This document shows positions 20,244-27,655 of a stretch of DNA of 64,000 bases, in pieces. This DNA comes from Aromatoleum buckelii. GTDB taxonomy: Bacteria > Pseudomonadota > Gammaproteobacteria > Burkholderiales > Rhodocyclaceae. Position 1 is the first letter of the stretch, and every line of letters begins with the position of its first letter. The notes under the pieces are model-generated. The model worked only from the letters and a program-made list of their open reading frames with translations, was not told the origin of the DNA and searched no databases. Position numbers and translations under genes: made by a program. Location: NCBI RefSeq assembly GCF_012910785.2, contig NZ_WTVH02000009.1:558001-622000 (forward strand), given 5' to 3'.

Positions 20244-20788
20244 TGAGTACGGCACGTTCGCTGATTCTCGGTCTTTCGGTGCTGTGCATGACTGCAGCCG
20301 GGCATGCCGCGGATATTCGGCCCGGGCTGTGGGAATTTCGCTCGACGCGGATGAACATCGGCGGGCTGCCCGACATGTCGTCGCAGATGGCGCAGATGCA
20401 GCAGCATCTGAAGAGCCTTCCTCCGGACATGCGCCGCATCGTCGAGCAGCAGATGACGGAACGCGGCGTGACCCTGGGGCAGGATGGCACGGTGCGCAGC
20501 TGCATCTCGCCGGAACAGGCGAAGGAGGACAACATCTACTCCGGCAAGACCGAGGGCAACTGCACGCTGGGCAACGTGATGAAGACCGGCGACAGCGTGA
20601 CGGGACGCCTGACCTGCACGCAGCCGCAAGCCACCGGCGACTTCGCGGCGCGGGTCAGCAGTCCGGAACACTTCACGACGCGCGTCAATATGAAGTCGGC
20701 GCACGGCGACATGCAGATGGAAACCGAAGCCCGCTGGCTTTCCGCACACTGCGAAGTTCCTCAGCGCGTGCCGCCCATAGCGCGTTAG
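20243..20788 (+). CDS. DUF3617 family exported protein
   Basis: The 181-aa protein begins with a signal peptide of about 22 residues (LILGLSVLCMTAAGHAAD). The mature part starts with RPGLWEFRSTRM, typical of DUF3617, and has a Met/Gln-rich helix (DMSSQMAQMQQHLK), a Cys pair (VRSCISPEQ; GNCTLG) and a further pair (LTCTQ; AHCEVP). These may form disulfides in the periplasm. The function of the family is not known. It overlaps the DUF937 gene by one base, suggesting one transcript. Confidence 0.85.
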   Translation: MSTARSLILGLSVLCMTAAGHAADIRPGLWEFRSTRMNIGGLPDMSSQMAQMQQHLKSLPPDMRRIVEQQMTERGVTLGQDGTVRSCISPEQAKEDNIYSGKTEGNCTLGNVMKTGDSVTGRLTCTQPQATGDFAARVSSPEHFTTRVNMKSAHGDMQMETEARWLSAHCEVPQRVPPIAR

Positions 20789-20877
20789 GGTCGGGCGGCA
20801 GGTACTGGGGGTTTCGGGGGAAGGAATGGGGCGGCTGCGCCGGTGCGAAGCGCCTGCCGTCGAAGTTTGCGTCGTTA

Positions 20878-22944
20878 TTGACCGAGTCGAACAAATTGGA
20901 AGAGAACTTCTTCATCGATCCCGAAGCGATCGTTCCGGCCGGGCAGGACCCGGAAGGCGACGACGCGCTGCTTGACGTCGCCCGCGAGTTGCACGCCTAC
21001 CTGCAGGGATTCGGCGCCCGGCTGGTGCACAACGAAGGCGCGGTCGCGATCGAGGTCGCCGGCAATGTCGAGGTCGATGGTCGCCGCTATCCGTTCCGCC
21101 TCGTGCCCGAGCGCGGCGTCCTCGCCCGTGTCCAGAAGTGGCGCAAGCTCGCTGCCGAGCGTCATCTGGCGCTGGTCCGCGAGCGGCTCAACGAGGCGTC
21201 GGTCGCCGAGTTCGAAAGCGAGGTGCACCGTTTTGTCGCGCGTGTGCTGCGCGAGGCCGAAGCCGAGGGGCTGGCCGGAGCGCGCTTTCTGCGCGCGCTC
21301 GAAACCGGCAAGGAGCTGGCGAGCCGGCGCTTTCGCATCGTCGAGGACCGGCTCGCCGAAGCGTCGTCACGCCGTCGCACCGAGACGCTTGCCGAGGTCG
21401 CGCGCGGCACGGTCCAGCTCACCCGCTACCCCGAGTCGTTCGAGACCGCATTCATGATGCGGCGCCGCTTCGTCGCGATCCTCGGGCCGACGAACTCCGG
21501 CAAGACCCATCAGGCGATGGAAGCGCTCGCGCAGGCAGCAACGGGTGTGTACCTCGCGCCGCTGCGCCTGCTCGCGCTGGAGAACTACGAACGCCTCGCC
21601 GACCGCGGCGTCGCGGTGAGCCTGGTGACCGGCGAGGAGCGCCGCCTCACGCCCGGGGCGACACACGTCGCAAGCACGATCGAGATGCTCGACACGTCGC
21701 GCGCGGTCGAAGTCGCGGTGATCGACGAGATCCAGATGCTCGAGGACCTCGAGCGCGGCTCCGCCTGGACCGCTGCCGTGTGCGGGGCGGCGGCGAAGAC
21801 CGTGTATCTGCTCGGCGCGCTGTCGGCGCGTCCAGCGGTCGAGGCGCTCGCCGAGCGCCTTGGCTGCGAGCTCGAAGTGACCACGCTCGCGCGCAAGTCG
21901 CCGCTCGAGATGGCGCCGCGCGCCGTGGGCAGCATCGGCCAGCTGCGCCGCGGCGACGCGGTCATCGCGTTCTCGCGCCGCGACGTGCTCAACTGGGCGA
22001 CGAACATCGCCGCGGCCGGATTTCGCGTCGCGACGATCTACGGCAACCTCTCGCCCGAGGTCCGGCGCGCGCAGGCGCAGCGCTTTCGCGACGGCGAGGC
22101 CGACATCGTCGTCGCGACCGACGCGATCGGCATGGGGCTCAATCTTCCGGTCGCGCGGGTCGTGTTCTCCACCGCGAAGAAGTTCGACGGCATCTCCGAG
22201 GACCTCCTGGCGCCGTGGCTCACGCACCAGATCGCCGGCCGGGCGGGGCGTTTCGGCCTGCACGAGGCGGGGCTGGTGGCTGGATTCGATGACCACACCC
22301 ACCGCATCATCTCGCGCCTGATGCGCACGCCGGCCGACCCGTTGTCGAACCGCGGCTTCTACGTCACCCCGTCGCTACGGCACGTGAAGAGCATCGCCGC
22401 GGCAACCGGGGAGCGTACGCTGGCGCGGCTGCTCGAACTGTTCTCGCGCAACATCGACCTCACCGATGATTTCTTTCTCCCCGGCGACCTCAGCGAGCAG
22501 ACCGAGCGCGCGCAATGGCTCGACTCCCTGCCGCTGTCGCTCGAGCACCGCTTCACGCTGTCGCTCGTGCCGGTGTCGACGCGGGTCGAAACGCTCAATC
22601 AGGCGTGGCAGGGATGGGCGCGGGCGCTGGCGAAGGAGCGTAGCTCGCATCTGTCGATCGAACCGGTCGGCGACGCGCGCTATGCGTTGCAGGCGGCGGA
22701 GGACGCGTGCAAGAAGTACTCGGCGTACGCGTGGCTGGGCTACCGACTGCCCGATTACTATCCTGATGCCGAAGCGGCAGTGGCGCTCGCGCGCAGCATG
22801 TCGGAGACGGTGGACGAGATGCTCGCCCGCCAGCACGGCCGGCGGCGCGACGAGAAACGCACTCCGACTCCCGCCCGGCGCGTTCGCCGCGGCCCCGCAT
22901 TTCGAGGCGATCGACGAGAAGGGCGGACGCGCACCGGGGAATGA
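20878..22944 (+). CDS. SUV3-like DEAD/DEAH-box helicase
   Basis: The 688-aa protein resembles the mitochondrial RNA helicase SUV3 and its bacterial relatives. Walker A GPTNSGKTHQAM lies near residue 205, motif II is DEIQML (near 282) and motif VI is DAIGMGLNLPV (near 418), followed by HQIAGRAGRFG. A C-terminal region of about 200 residues follows. It probably unwinds RNA; its partner nuclease is not evident here. The start is uncertain: no ATG exists in frame after the DUF3617 gene, and the frame stays open far upstream as a shadow. I chose TTG at 20878; TTG at 20896 or CTG at 20854 are possible. Confidence 0.8.
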   Translation: MTESNKLEENFFIDPEAIVPAGQDPEGDDALLDVARELHAYLQGFGARLVHNEGAVAIEVAGNVEVDGRRYPFRLVPERGVLARVQKWRKLAAERHLALVRERLNEASVAEFESEVHRFVARVLREAEAEGLAGARFLRALETGKELASRRFRIVEDRLAEASSRRRTETLAEVARGTVQLTRYPESFETAFMMRRRFVAILGPTNSGKTHQAMEALAQAATGVYLAPLRLLALENYERLADRGVAVSLVTGEERRLTPGATHVASTIEMLDTSRAVEVAVIDEIQMLEDLERGSAWTAAVCGAAAKTVYLLGALSARPAVEALAERLGCELEVTTLARKSPLEMAPRAVGSIGQLRRGDAVIAFSRRDVLNWATNIAAAGFRVATIYGNLSPEVRRAQAQRFRDGEADIVVATDAIGMGLNLPVARVVFSTAKKFDGISEDLLAPWLTHQIAGRAGRFGLHEAGLVAGFDDHTHRIISRLMRTPADPLSNRGFYVTPSLRHVKSIAAATGERTLARLLELFSRNIDLTDDFFLPGDLSEQTERAQWLDSLPLSLEHRFTLSLVPVSTRVETLNQAWQGWARALAKERSSHLSIEPVGDARYALQAAEDACKKYSAYAWLGYRLPDYYPDAEAAVALARSMSETVDEMLARQHGRRRDEKRTPTPARRVRRGPAFRGDRREGRTRTGE

Positions 22945-23061
22945 GCGGCATCCGCATAGGCGGTCGCGTGCGCCCGCCTGTATGTAACTCGCATTGAATG
23001 CCGATGTGCTGGCTGCCCTGCATTTCCGCAGCGACGGCAAAAAAGTTGTATCTGCAACTGC

Positions 23062-23090
23062 TTGATTCCCACCAAATCAACTGCTATTGT
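23062..23090 (+). promoter_or_regulatory. Candidate sigma-70 promoter for the MFS gene
   Basis: TTGATT at 23062-23067 and TATTGT at 23085-23090 are separated by 17 bp, about 140 bp before the MFS start. Each box matches the consensus at four of six positions. Pattern only. Confidence 0.35.
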
Positions 23091-23229
23091 TCCGCCCGTT
23101 TTGGGCCGTCCCGCCCGGGTTGCTTCCAGCGAGGCCTCCGGATGGAGGTCGTGCGGCGCGCCGCGAGCGCACGCGGCGGCGCATGAAATCAAAACGGCAC
23201 GCGATCAGGAATTCAACGGAGACAAGTTC

Positions 23230-24624
23230 ATGCTGCAAAAATCGTCGCCCGGCGGGGCGCCCGTCGACATCGGCCGGATCCTCGATCACGGACCCTTCAC
23301 GTCGATGCAGATGCTCGCCGTCATGCTCGCCGCGTTCGCGATCGTCATGGACGGATTCGACGGACAGCTGATCGGGTTTGCGATCCCGATGCTGATCAAG
23401 GAGTGGGGCATCACCCGCGCGGCGTTTGCGCCGGCGGTGGCGGCGGGCCTCGTCGGCATGGCAGTCGGCAGCGCCTGCGCCGGGATCGTTGCCGACCGGA
23501 TCGGCCGGCGGCTGGTCGTCGCCGCGAGCGTGTTCCTGTTCGGCATTGCGACCTGCGCGATCGGCTTCGCGCCCGACGTGGTCACGATCTCGGTGCTGCG
23601 ATTCATCGCAGGCCTGGGGATCGGCGGTGCATTGCCGAGCGCCTCGACGATGACCGCCGAGTTCACGCCCGCGCGTCATCGGACTCTCGCAGTCACCTCG
23701 ACGATCGTGTGCTACCCGCTCGGCGGCATGCTCGCGGGCCTGTTCGCGAGCGCAATCCTTCCGGTGTTCGGCTGGCGCGGGCTGTTCTGGATCGGCGGCG
23801 CATTGCCGATCGCGTACAGTTTCGTGCTGCTCGCAACGCTCCCCGAGTCGCCCCGTTATCTCGCCCGCAAACCGAATTACTGGCCGGCGCTGAAGAAACT
23901 GCTCGCCCGCATGGCCCGTCCGACCACCCCCGACACGACTTTCGTCGATGCGGCGGAGCGGGCGGCCGAACAGCGCGCCGGATTCGCTTCGCTGTTCGCC
24001 GGGGGACTGGCACGCGACACGCTCGCGATCTGGTGCGGATTCTTCATGGTCATGCTGGCGACCTACACCGCGTTCAGCTGGCTGCCGGCGATGCTCGCGT
24101 CCGAGGGGCTTCCCGCGGCGTTGGCCAGTTCCGGTCTGACCGCCTACAACCTTGGCGGCGTCGTGGGGTCGCTGGGCTGCGCGGTCGCGATCACGCGTTT
24201 CGGCTCGCGCTGGCCGCTGATCCTGTGCTCGGTCGGCGCGGCTGCGAGCGCGTTCCTGCTCAAGTACGTCGATATCGCCGAGAACGGAACCTGGCTGATG
24301 ATCGGCCTCGGCGTGCACGGCATGTTCGTCATCGCGGTGCAGGCAACGATGTACGCGCTGTGCGCATATGTCTACCCGACGATCGTGCGCGCCACCGGCA
24401 CCGCCTCGGCGCTGTCCTTCGGCCGCCTCGGCGCGATCCTGAGCTCGTTCGCGGGCGCTGCCGTCATCACCTCCGGCGGCGCGTCGTCCTACCTGTCGAT
24501 GCTCGGCTTCACGATGGTCTTGACGCTCGTTGCGCTGGCGCTCGTCAAACGCCATATCCCAAGCGTGAACGCACAGCCGCCCGTCGCTGCGCCTGCGGCG
24601 GCGACGGCAAAAGGCTACGCCTGA
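23230..24624 (+). CDS. MFS transporter, aromatic acid:H+ symporter type
   Basis: The 464-aa protein has twelve predicted membrane segments. TM1 carries VMDGFDGQLIGF, like the DGxD motif that aromatic-acid:H+ symporters (PcaK, BenK, MhpT) use. Other family signs are the loop GIVADRIGRRLVV between TM2 and TM3 and RFIAGLGIGGALPSASTMTAEFTPARHR in TM4-TM5. It probably imports an aromatic or similar carboxylic acid with protons; the substrate cannot be read. The ATG at 23230 is preceded by CGGAGA at nine bases; the longer frame from 23062 has no ribosome site. No catabolic genes adjoin. Confidence 0.85.
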   Translation: MLQKSSPGGAPVDIGRILDHGPFTSMQMLAVMLAAFAIVMDGFDGQLIGFAIPMLIKEWGITRAAFAPAVAAGLVGMAVGSACAGIVADRIGRRLVVAASVFLFGIATCAIGFAPDVVTISVLRFIAGLGIGGALPSASTMTAEFTPARHRTLAVTSTIVCYPLGGMLAGLFASAILPVFGWRGLFWIGGALPIAYSFVLLATLPESPRYLARKPNYWPALKKLLARMARPTTPDTTFVDAAERAAEQRAGFASLFAGGLARDTLAIWCGFFMVMLATYTAFSWLPAMLASEGLPAALASSGLTAYNLGGVVGSLGCAVAITRFGSRWPLILCSVGAAASAFLLKYVDIAENGTWLMIGLGVHGMFVIAVQATMYALCAYVYPTIVRATGTASALSFGRLGAILSSFAGAAVITSGGASSYLSMLGFTMVLTLVALALVKRHIPSVNAQPPVAAPAAATAKGYA

Positions 24625-24631
24625 TCGTATC

Positions 24632-24671
24632 AGGCCCGGCCCGGACTTCGCCTTTCGGCAGGGCCGGGCCT
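24632..24671 (+). terminator. GC-rich hairpin after the MFS gene
   Basis: AGGCCCGGCCC (24632-24642) and GGGCCGGGCCT (24661-24671) form an 11-bp perfect stem eight bases after the stop. The T-run is absent, so termination may be weak or Rho-assisted. Confidence 0.55.
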
Positions 24672-25186
24672 TCCGCTGTTGCGGAAGCTGCCGGTGACGG
24701 GCAGCACGTTTCCTCGCCGCCTTCACCCTTTGTCCCGGTTGTAATCACGTCCCGTCCGGCGCCGAGTGCCTCGTGTATCCGGCGATTGCCTCTCGCCGGC
24801 CAGCCGGCTTACGTTGCTGTTGGTGGCGTCGATATCGCCGAAGCTCACTGCCCCCAACATGCGAACTTCGCCTCGTGCACGATGGCGCGCGCCTCGTACG
24901 CACAGGCCATCACCACGGCCGATAGCCGGCGTCGGCTCGCCTCAGGTTCGGATGGGTGGTACCTGAAGGTGCATCGGCAATCGCGTTTGACAACTTGTAA
25001 TGAGTGAACCATCATTCGCACGCATTGACCGACGGGCCATCGGTGCGAGCCTTTCGCGGGTACGGAGGCGGTGCGCGGCCGATCCGCAGTTCTTTTGCTG
25101 CTGTTTTCCTGGGCGTTCCGCTGCATCCGGTTCGGACTGTTGGTCACGGCCGAAGCCGGTCATCCCACCTGTAGAAAGGAAAAACG
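24672..25186. other. Intergenic region before the TRAP binding-protein gene
   Basis: About 515 bp without a recognisable gene. A TTGACA box (24987-24992) with CATCAT 17 bp later (25010-25015) is a possible weak promoter about 170 bp before the TRAP gene. I see no repeat, tRNA or family motif in the short frames here; it could include decayed coding sequence, but I cannot name any. Confidence 0.45.
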
Positions 25187-26218
25187 ATGAAGACTCGCAA
25201 CGTGCTCACACCGCTTTTCGCCTCCGTCCTGATGACGTTCGGCGCCGCCCACGCGCAAGGGGACAACGTCGTCACACTGCGCCTGCACCACTTTCTGCCG
25301 CCGTCGTCGAATGCCCAGGTGAAACTCATCGAGCCGTGGTGTGCAAAGATCGGCGCGGAATCCGCAGGCCGGCTGAAATGCCAGATCTATCCGGCCATGC
25401 AGATGGGGGGGACGCCGGCGCAACTGTTCGATCAGGCCAAGGATGGCGTCGCCGACATCGTCTGGGCGGTTCCCGGGTACCAGGCGGGGCGCTTCCTCGT
25501 GTCGGAGGTGTTCGAACTGCCGTTCATGGGCATTTCGGGTGAAAAGTCCAGCCGGGCGTTGTGGGCCTATGCGACGAAAAACGCGACGGACGAATATCGG
25601 GGTATACGGCCGCTGATGTTCCACGTCATTGCCGGAATGGCGCTGCACACGACGAAGAAGCCGATCAGGACGATGGCGGATTTCAATGGCCTCAAACTGC
25701 GTGCGCCGACCCGTCTCGCCACCCAGATGGTGACCGCATTCGGCGGGACGCCGGTGCCGATGCCGATGCCCCAGGTCTCGGAGAGCCTCGCCAAAGGTGT
25801 CATCGATGGCGCCATGATGCCGTGGGAAGTGGTGCCGGCGATCAAGGCGCAGGAGATCGTGAAGTATCACAGCGAGACCGACCCGACGATGCCGCTGCTG
25901 TCGACGACCACCTTCGTGCTGGCGATGAATCCGGCGAAATACGACAGCCTGCCGGCGGAACTGAAGAAAGTCATCGACGCTAACAGCGGGGCCGACATGT
26001 CGGCGTGGGCGGGCAAGGTTTTTGACGAGGCGACGCTGACCGGGCGCCAGTCGGGCGTGGATCACAAGAACACGTTCTACATGGTGCCCGCGGACGAAGT
26101 GAAGAAGTGGCAGAAGGCCTCGGACGGGGTCGCGATGGAGTGGGTCAGCGAAGCCACGGCGAAAGGCCACGATGGGCAGAGGCTTCTCGCGGAAGCCAGG
26201 GCGCTTCTCGCCAACTGA
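25187..26218 (+). CDS. TRAP transporter solute-binding protein (DctP family), orphan
   Basis: The 343-aa protein has a signal peptide (MKTRNVLTPLFASVLMTFGA, cleavage after AHA). The DctP fold is shown by TLRLHHFLPPSSNAQ, IYPAMQMGGTPAQLFDQAKDG and LKLRAPTRLAT, in which the Arg of LRAP usually binds the substrate carboxylate. It delivers an organic acid to a DctQM membrane pair, but no such pair is within this window. It may be an orphan or serve a transporter encoded elsewhere. The start is preceded by AAAGGAAA. An intrinsic terminator follows, so the gene is a single transcription unit. Confidence 0.9.
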   Translation: MKTRNVLTPLFASVLMTFGAAHAQGDNVVTLRLHHFLPPSSNAQVKLIEPWCAKIGAESAGRLKCQIYPAMQMGGTPAQLFDQAKDGVADIVWAVPGYQAGRFLVSEVFELPFMGISGEKSSRALWAYATKNATDEYRGIRPLMFHVIAGMALHTTKKPIRTMADFNGLKLRAPTRLATQMVTAFGGTPVPMPMPQVSESLAKGVIDGAMMPWEVVPAIKAQEIVKYHSETDPTMPLLSTTTFVLAMNPAKYDSLPAELKKVIDANSGADMSAWAGKVFDEATLTGRQSGVDHKNTFYMVPADEVKKWQKASDGVAMEWVSEATAKGHDGQRLLAEARALLAN

Positions 26219-26293
26219 CGGGCCTGCCGTGCGGGCGCAAGCACGGCAGTAAGCAGTCGCCCGACGCAGCCGAAACGAAGGCCGTTGATCTGG

Positions 26294-26324
26294 ACGGGCA
26301 GCGAGCCAGCTCCTTGCCCGTTTT
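26294..26324 (+). terminator. Terminator after the TRAP binding-protein gene
   Basis: ACGGGCA (26294-26300) pairs with TGCCCGT (26315-26321), followed by TTTT. It separates the TRAP gene from the ars operon. Confidence 0.65.
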
Positions 26325-26344
26325 CATGCTGGTCCGTTCCCGAA

Positions 26345-26383
26345 TTGACCGCCCGCGATTCGCTGCTCTACAATATTTCGAAA
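26345..26383 (+). promoter_or_regulatory. ars operon promoter and probable ArsR operator
   Basis: TTGACC (26345-26350) and TACAAT (26369-26374) are spaced by 18 bp and form a good sigma-70 promoter. Directly after the -10 box lies the palindrome TTTCGAAA (26376-26383), flanked by AT-rich arms, about 20 bp before the arsR start. This is where ArsR would bind to block RNA polymerase until arsenite releases it. The operator assignment is by position and symmetry. Confidence 0.7.
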
Positions 26384-26402
26384 ATAGTGGAAACATAGAA
26401 TC

Positions 26403-26777
26403 ATGGACCAGAAATCAGCGCTTGCGGTGTTCGAGAGTCTCTCGTCCGGAGTGCGGCTGGATGTGTTTCGACTACTCGTCAAGGCGGAGCCGACGGGTGT
26501 CGTCGCCGGCGAGATCGCCTCTGCACTGGACGTCGCCCCGAGCAGCCTGTCTTTCCACCTGCGCACGCTCACCCAGGCGGGCCTGCTCACCGTCGAACAG
26601 GAGGGGCGCTTTCTGCGCTACCGGGCGAATCTTTCGCTGATGGCCGAAGTCATCGGTTTCCTCACCGAAAACTGCTGCGCCGGCGTCCCCGGGCGCTGTG
26701 CGGCGATATGCGATGCCGAGGCGCAGCTTGCGGACTGCGCCGGCAGCCGCAGTGTCGGTACGGAGCGCCGGGCATGA
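26403..26777 (+). CDS. arsR: ArsR-family arsenite-responsive repressor
   Basis: The 124-aa protein is a winged-helix ArsR/SmtB regulator. The recognition helix region reads VAGEIASALDVAPSSLSFHLRTLTQAGLL (residues about 36-64). Unlike E. coli ArsR it has no CVC in the helix. Instead a Cys cluster sits after the DNA-binding domain (NCCAGVPGRCAAIC, about 91-104), as in ArsR proteins that bind As(III) with C-terminal Cys. It is the first gene of the operon and its stop overlaps arsC by four bases. It probably autoregulates through the palindrome at its promoter. Confidence 0.92.
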   Translation: MDQKSALAVFESLSSGVRLDVFRLLVKAEPTGVVAGEIASALDVAPSSLSFHLRTLTQAGLLTVEQEGRFLRYRANLSLMAEVIGFLTENCCAGVPGRCAAICDAEAQLADCAGSRSVGTERRA

Positions 26778-27253
26778 AAGTGCTGTTCCTGTGCACCGGC
26801 AACTCGTGCCGCTCGATTCTCGCCGAAGCCACGTTCAACGTGCTGGCCCCGCAGGGGCTGGAAGCGATCAGCGCGGGCAGCCGCCCTGCCGGCTACGTCC
26901 ACCCGCGCGCGCTCGCGCTGCTGGCGCGCGAAGGGATCTCGACCGAAGGGCTGTCGAGCAAGTCGTGGGATGAACTTCCGGTTACGCCCGACCTCGTCAT
27001 TACCGTTTGCGGCAGCGCAGCCAGTGAAACGTGTCCGGCCTATCTCGGACCCGTCGTGCGCGCGCACTGGGGCGTCGAGGATCCCGCCGAGGCGAGCGGC
27101 AGCGATGCCCGGATCGACGCCGCCTTCGAACATGCCTACCGCACGCTGCGCGCCCGCATCGAAGCGTTTCTCACGCTTCCGGAAAACCTTGCCCGACGCG
27201 ATCCAGCCGCCTTCCGCGCGGCGCTCGAGCGCATCGGGCAGATCGCTGCCTGA
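26774..27253 (+). CDS. arsC: Arsenate reductase, low-molecular-weight phosphatase type
   Basis: The 159-aa protein has the phosphatase P-loop CTGNSCRS (residues 8-15, CX5R) at the N-terminus, then SAGSRPAG. It reduces arsenate to arsenite, which Acr3 exports. The fold is that of LMW protein tyrosine phosphatase-type ArsC, distinct from the E. coli glutaredoxin-coupled enzyme. Cys residues after the P-loop occur in VCGSAASETCP (about 77-87); a Cys pair here is used for thiol relay by thioredoxin-coupled enzymes. The ATG at 26774 overlaps the arsR stop (ATGA). Confidence 0.92.
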   Translation: MKVLFLCTGNSCRSILAEATFNVLAPQGLEAISAGSRPAGYVHPRALALLAREGISTEGLSSKSWDELPVTPDLVITVCGSAASETCPAYLGPVVRAHWGVEDPAEASGSDARIDAAFEHAYRTLRARIEAFLTLPENLARRDPAAFRAALERIGQIAA

Positions 27254-27280
27254 CCCCGTAGAACTTTTAAGGAATCCGTC

Positions 27281-27640
27281 ATGACCACGATCCAGATCTT
27301 CGATCCCGCGCTGTGCTGCAGTTCCGGCGTGTGCGGCACCGATGTCGACCAGCAGCTCGTGAACTTCGCCGCCGACGTCGAGTGGGCGAAGCAGGAGGGC
27401 ATCGCGATCGAGCGCTACAACCTCGCCCAGCAGCCGCTCGCTTTTGCCGGGAACGCGGTGGTGAAGGGCTTCCTCGAGCGTTCGGGGGCCGACGCGCTGC
27501 CGCTGGTGCTCGTCGACGGCGAGGTGGCGCTCGCGGGGCGCTACCCGAATCGCAGCGAGTTGGCGCGCTGGGCGGGAGTGAAGGCGAAGCTCACGCCGTT
27601 GCCGGCGAGCGAGTGCTGCAGCGGCGGCCGCTGCTGCTGA
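27281..27640 (+). CDS. arsD: Arsenite metallochaperone ArsD
   Basis: The 119-aa protein shows the N-terminal ArsD signature LCCSSGVCG (Cys12, Cys13, Cys18), the triad that binds As(III) and hands it to ArsA. The C-terminus has two further vicinal pairs (ECCSGGRCC), as in E. coli plasmid ArsD. It probably raises the affinity of the ArsA pump for low arsenite. The ribosome site AAGGAA precedes the ATG. arsA starts 15 bp after the stop. Confidence 0.95.
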   Translation: MTTIQIFDPALCCSSGVCGTDVDQQLVNFAADVEWAKQEGIAIERYNLAQQPLAFAGNAVVKGFLERSGADALPLVLVDGEVALAGRYPNRSELARWAGVKAKLTPLPASECCSGGRCC

Positions 27641-27655
27641 GGCGCGGGAATCGCG

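Noticed and set aside
20826-20828. ATG with a GGAAGGA ribosome site before the SUV3-like helicase
   Set aside because: It is out of frame with the helicase and reaches a stop soon; kept only as a hint of a possible frameshift.
24766-24966. Short open frames in the gap before the TRAP gene
   Set aside because: No conserved motif, no ribosome site, and composition like antisense or spacer sequence.
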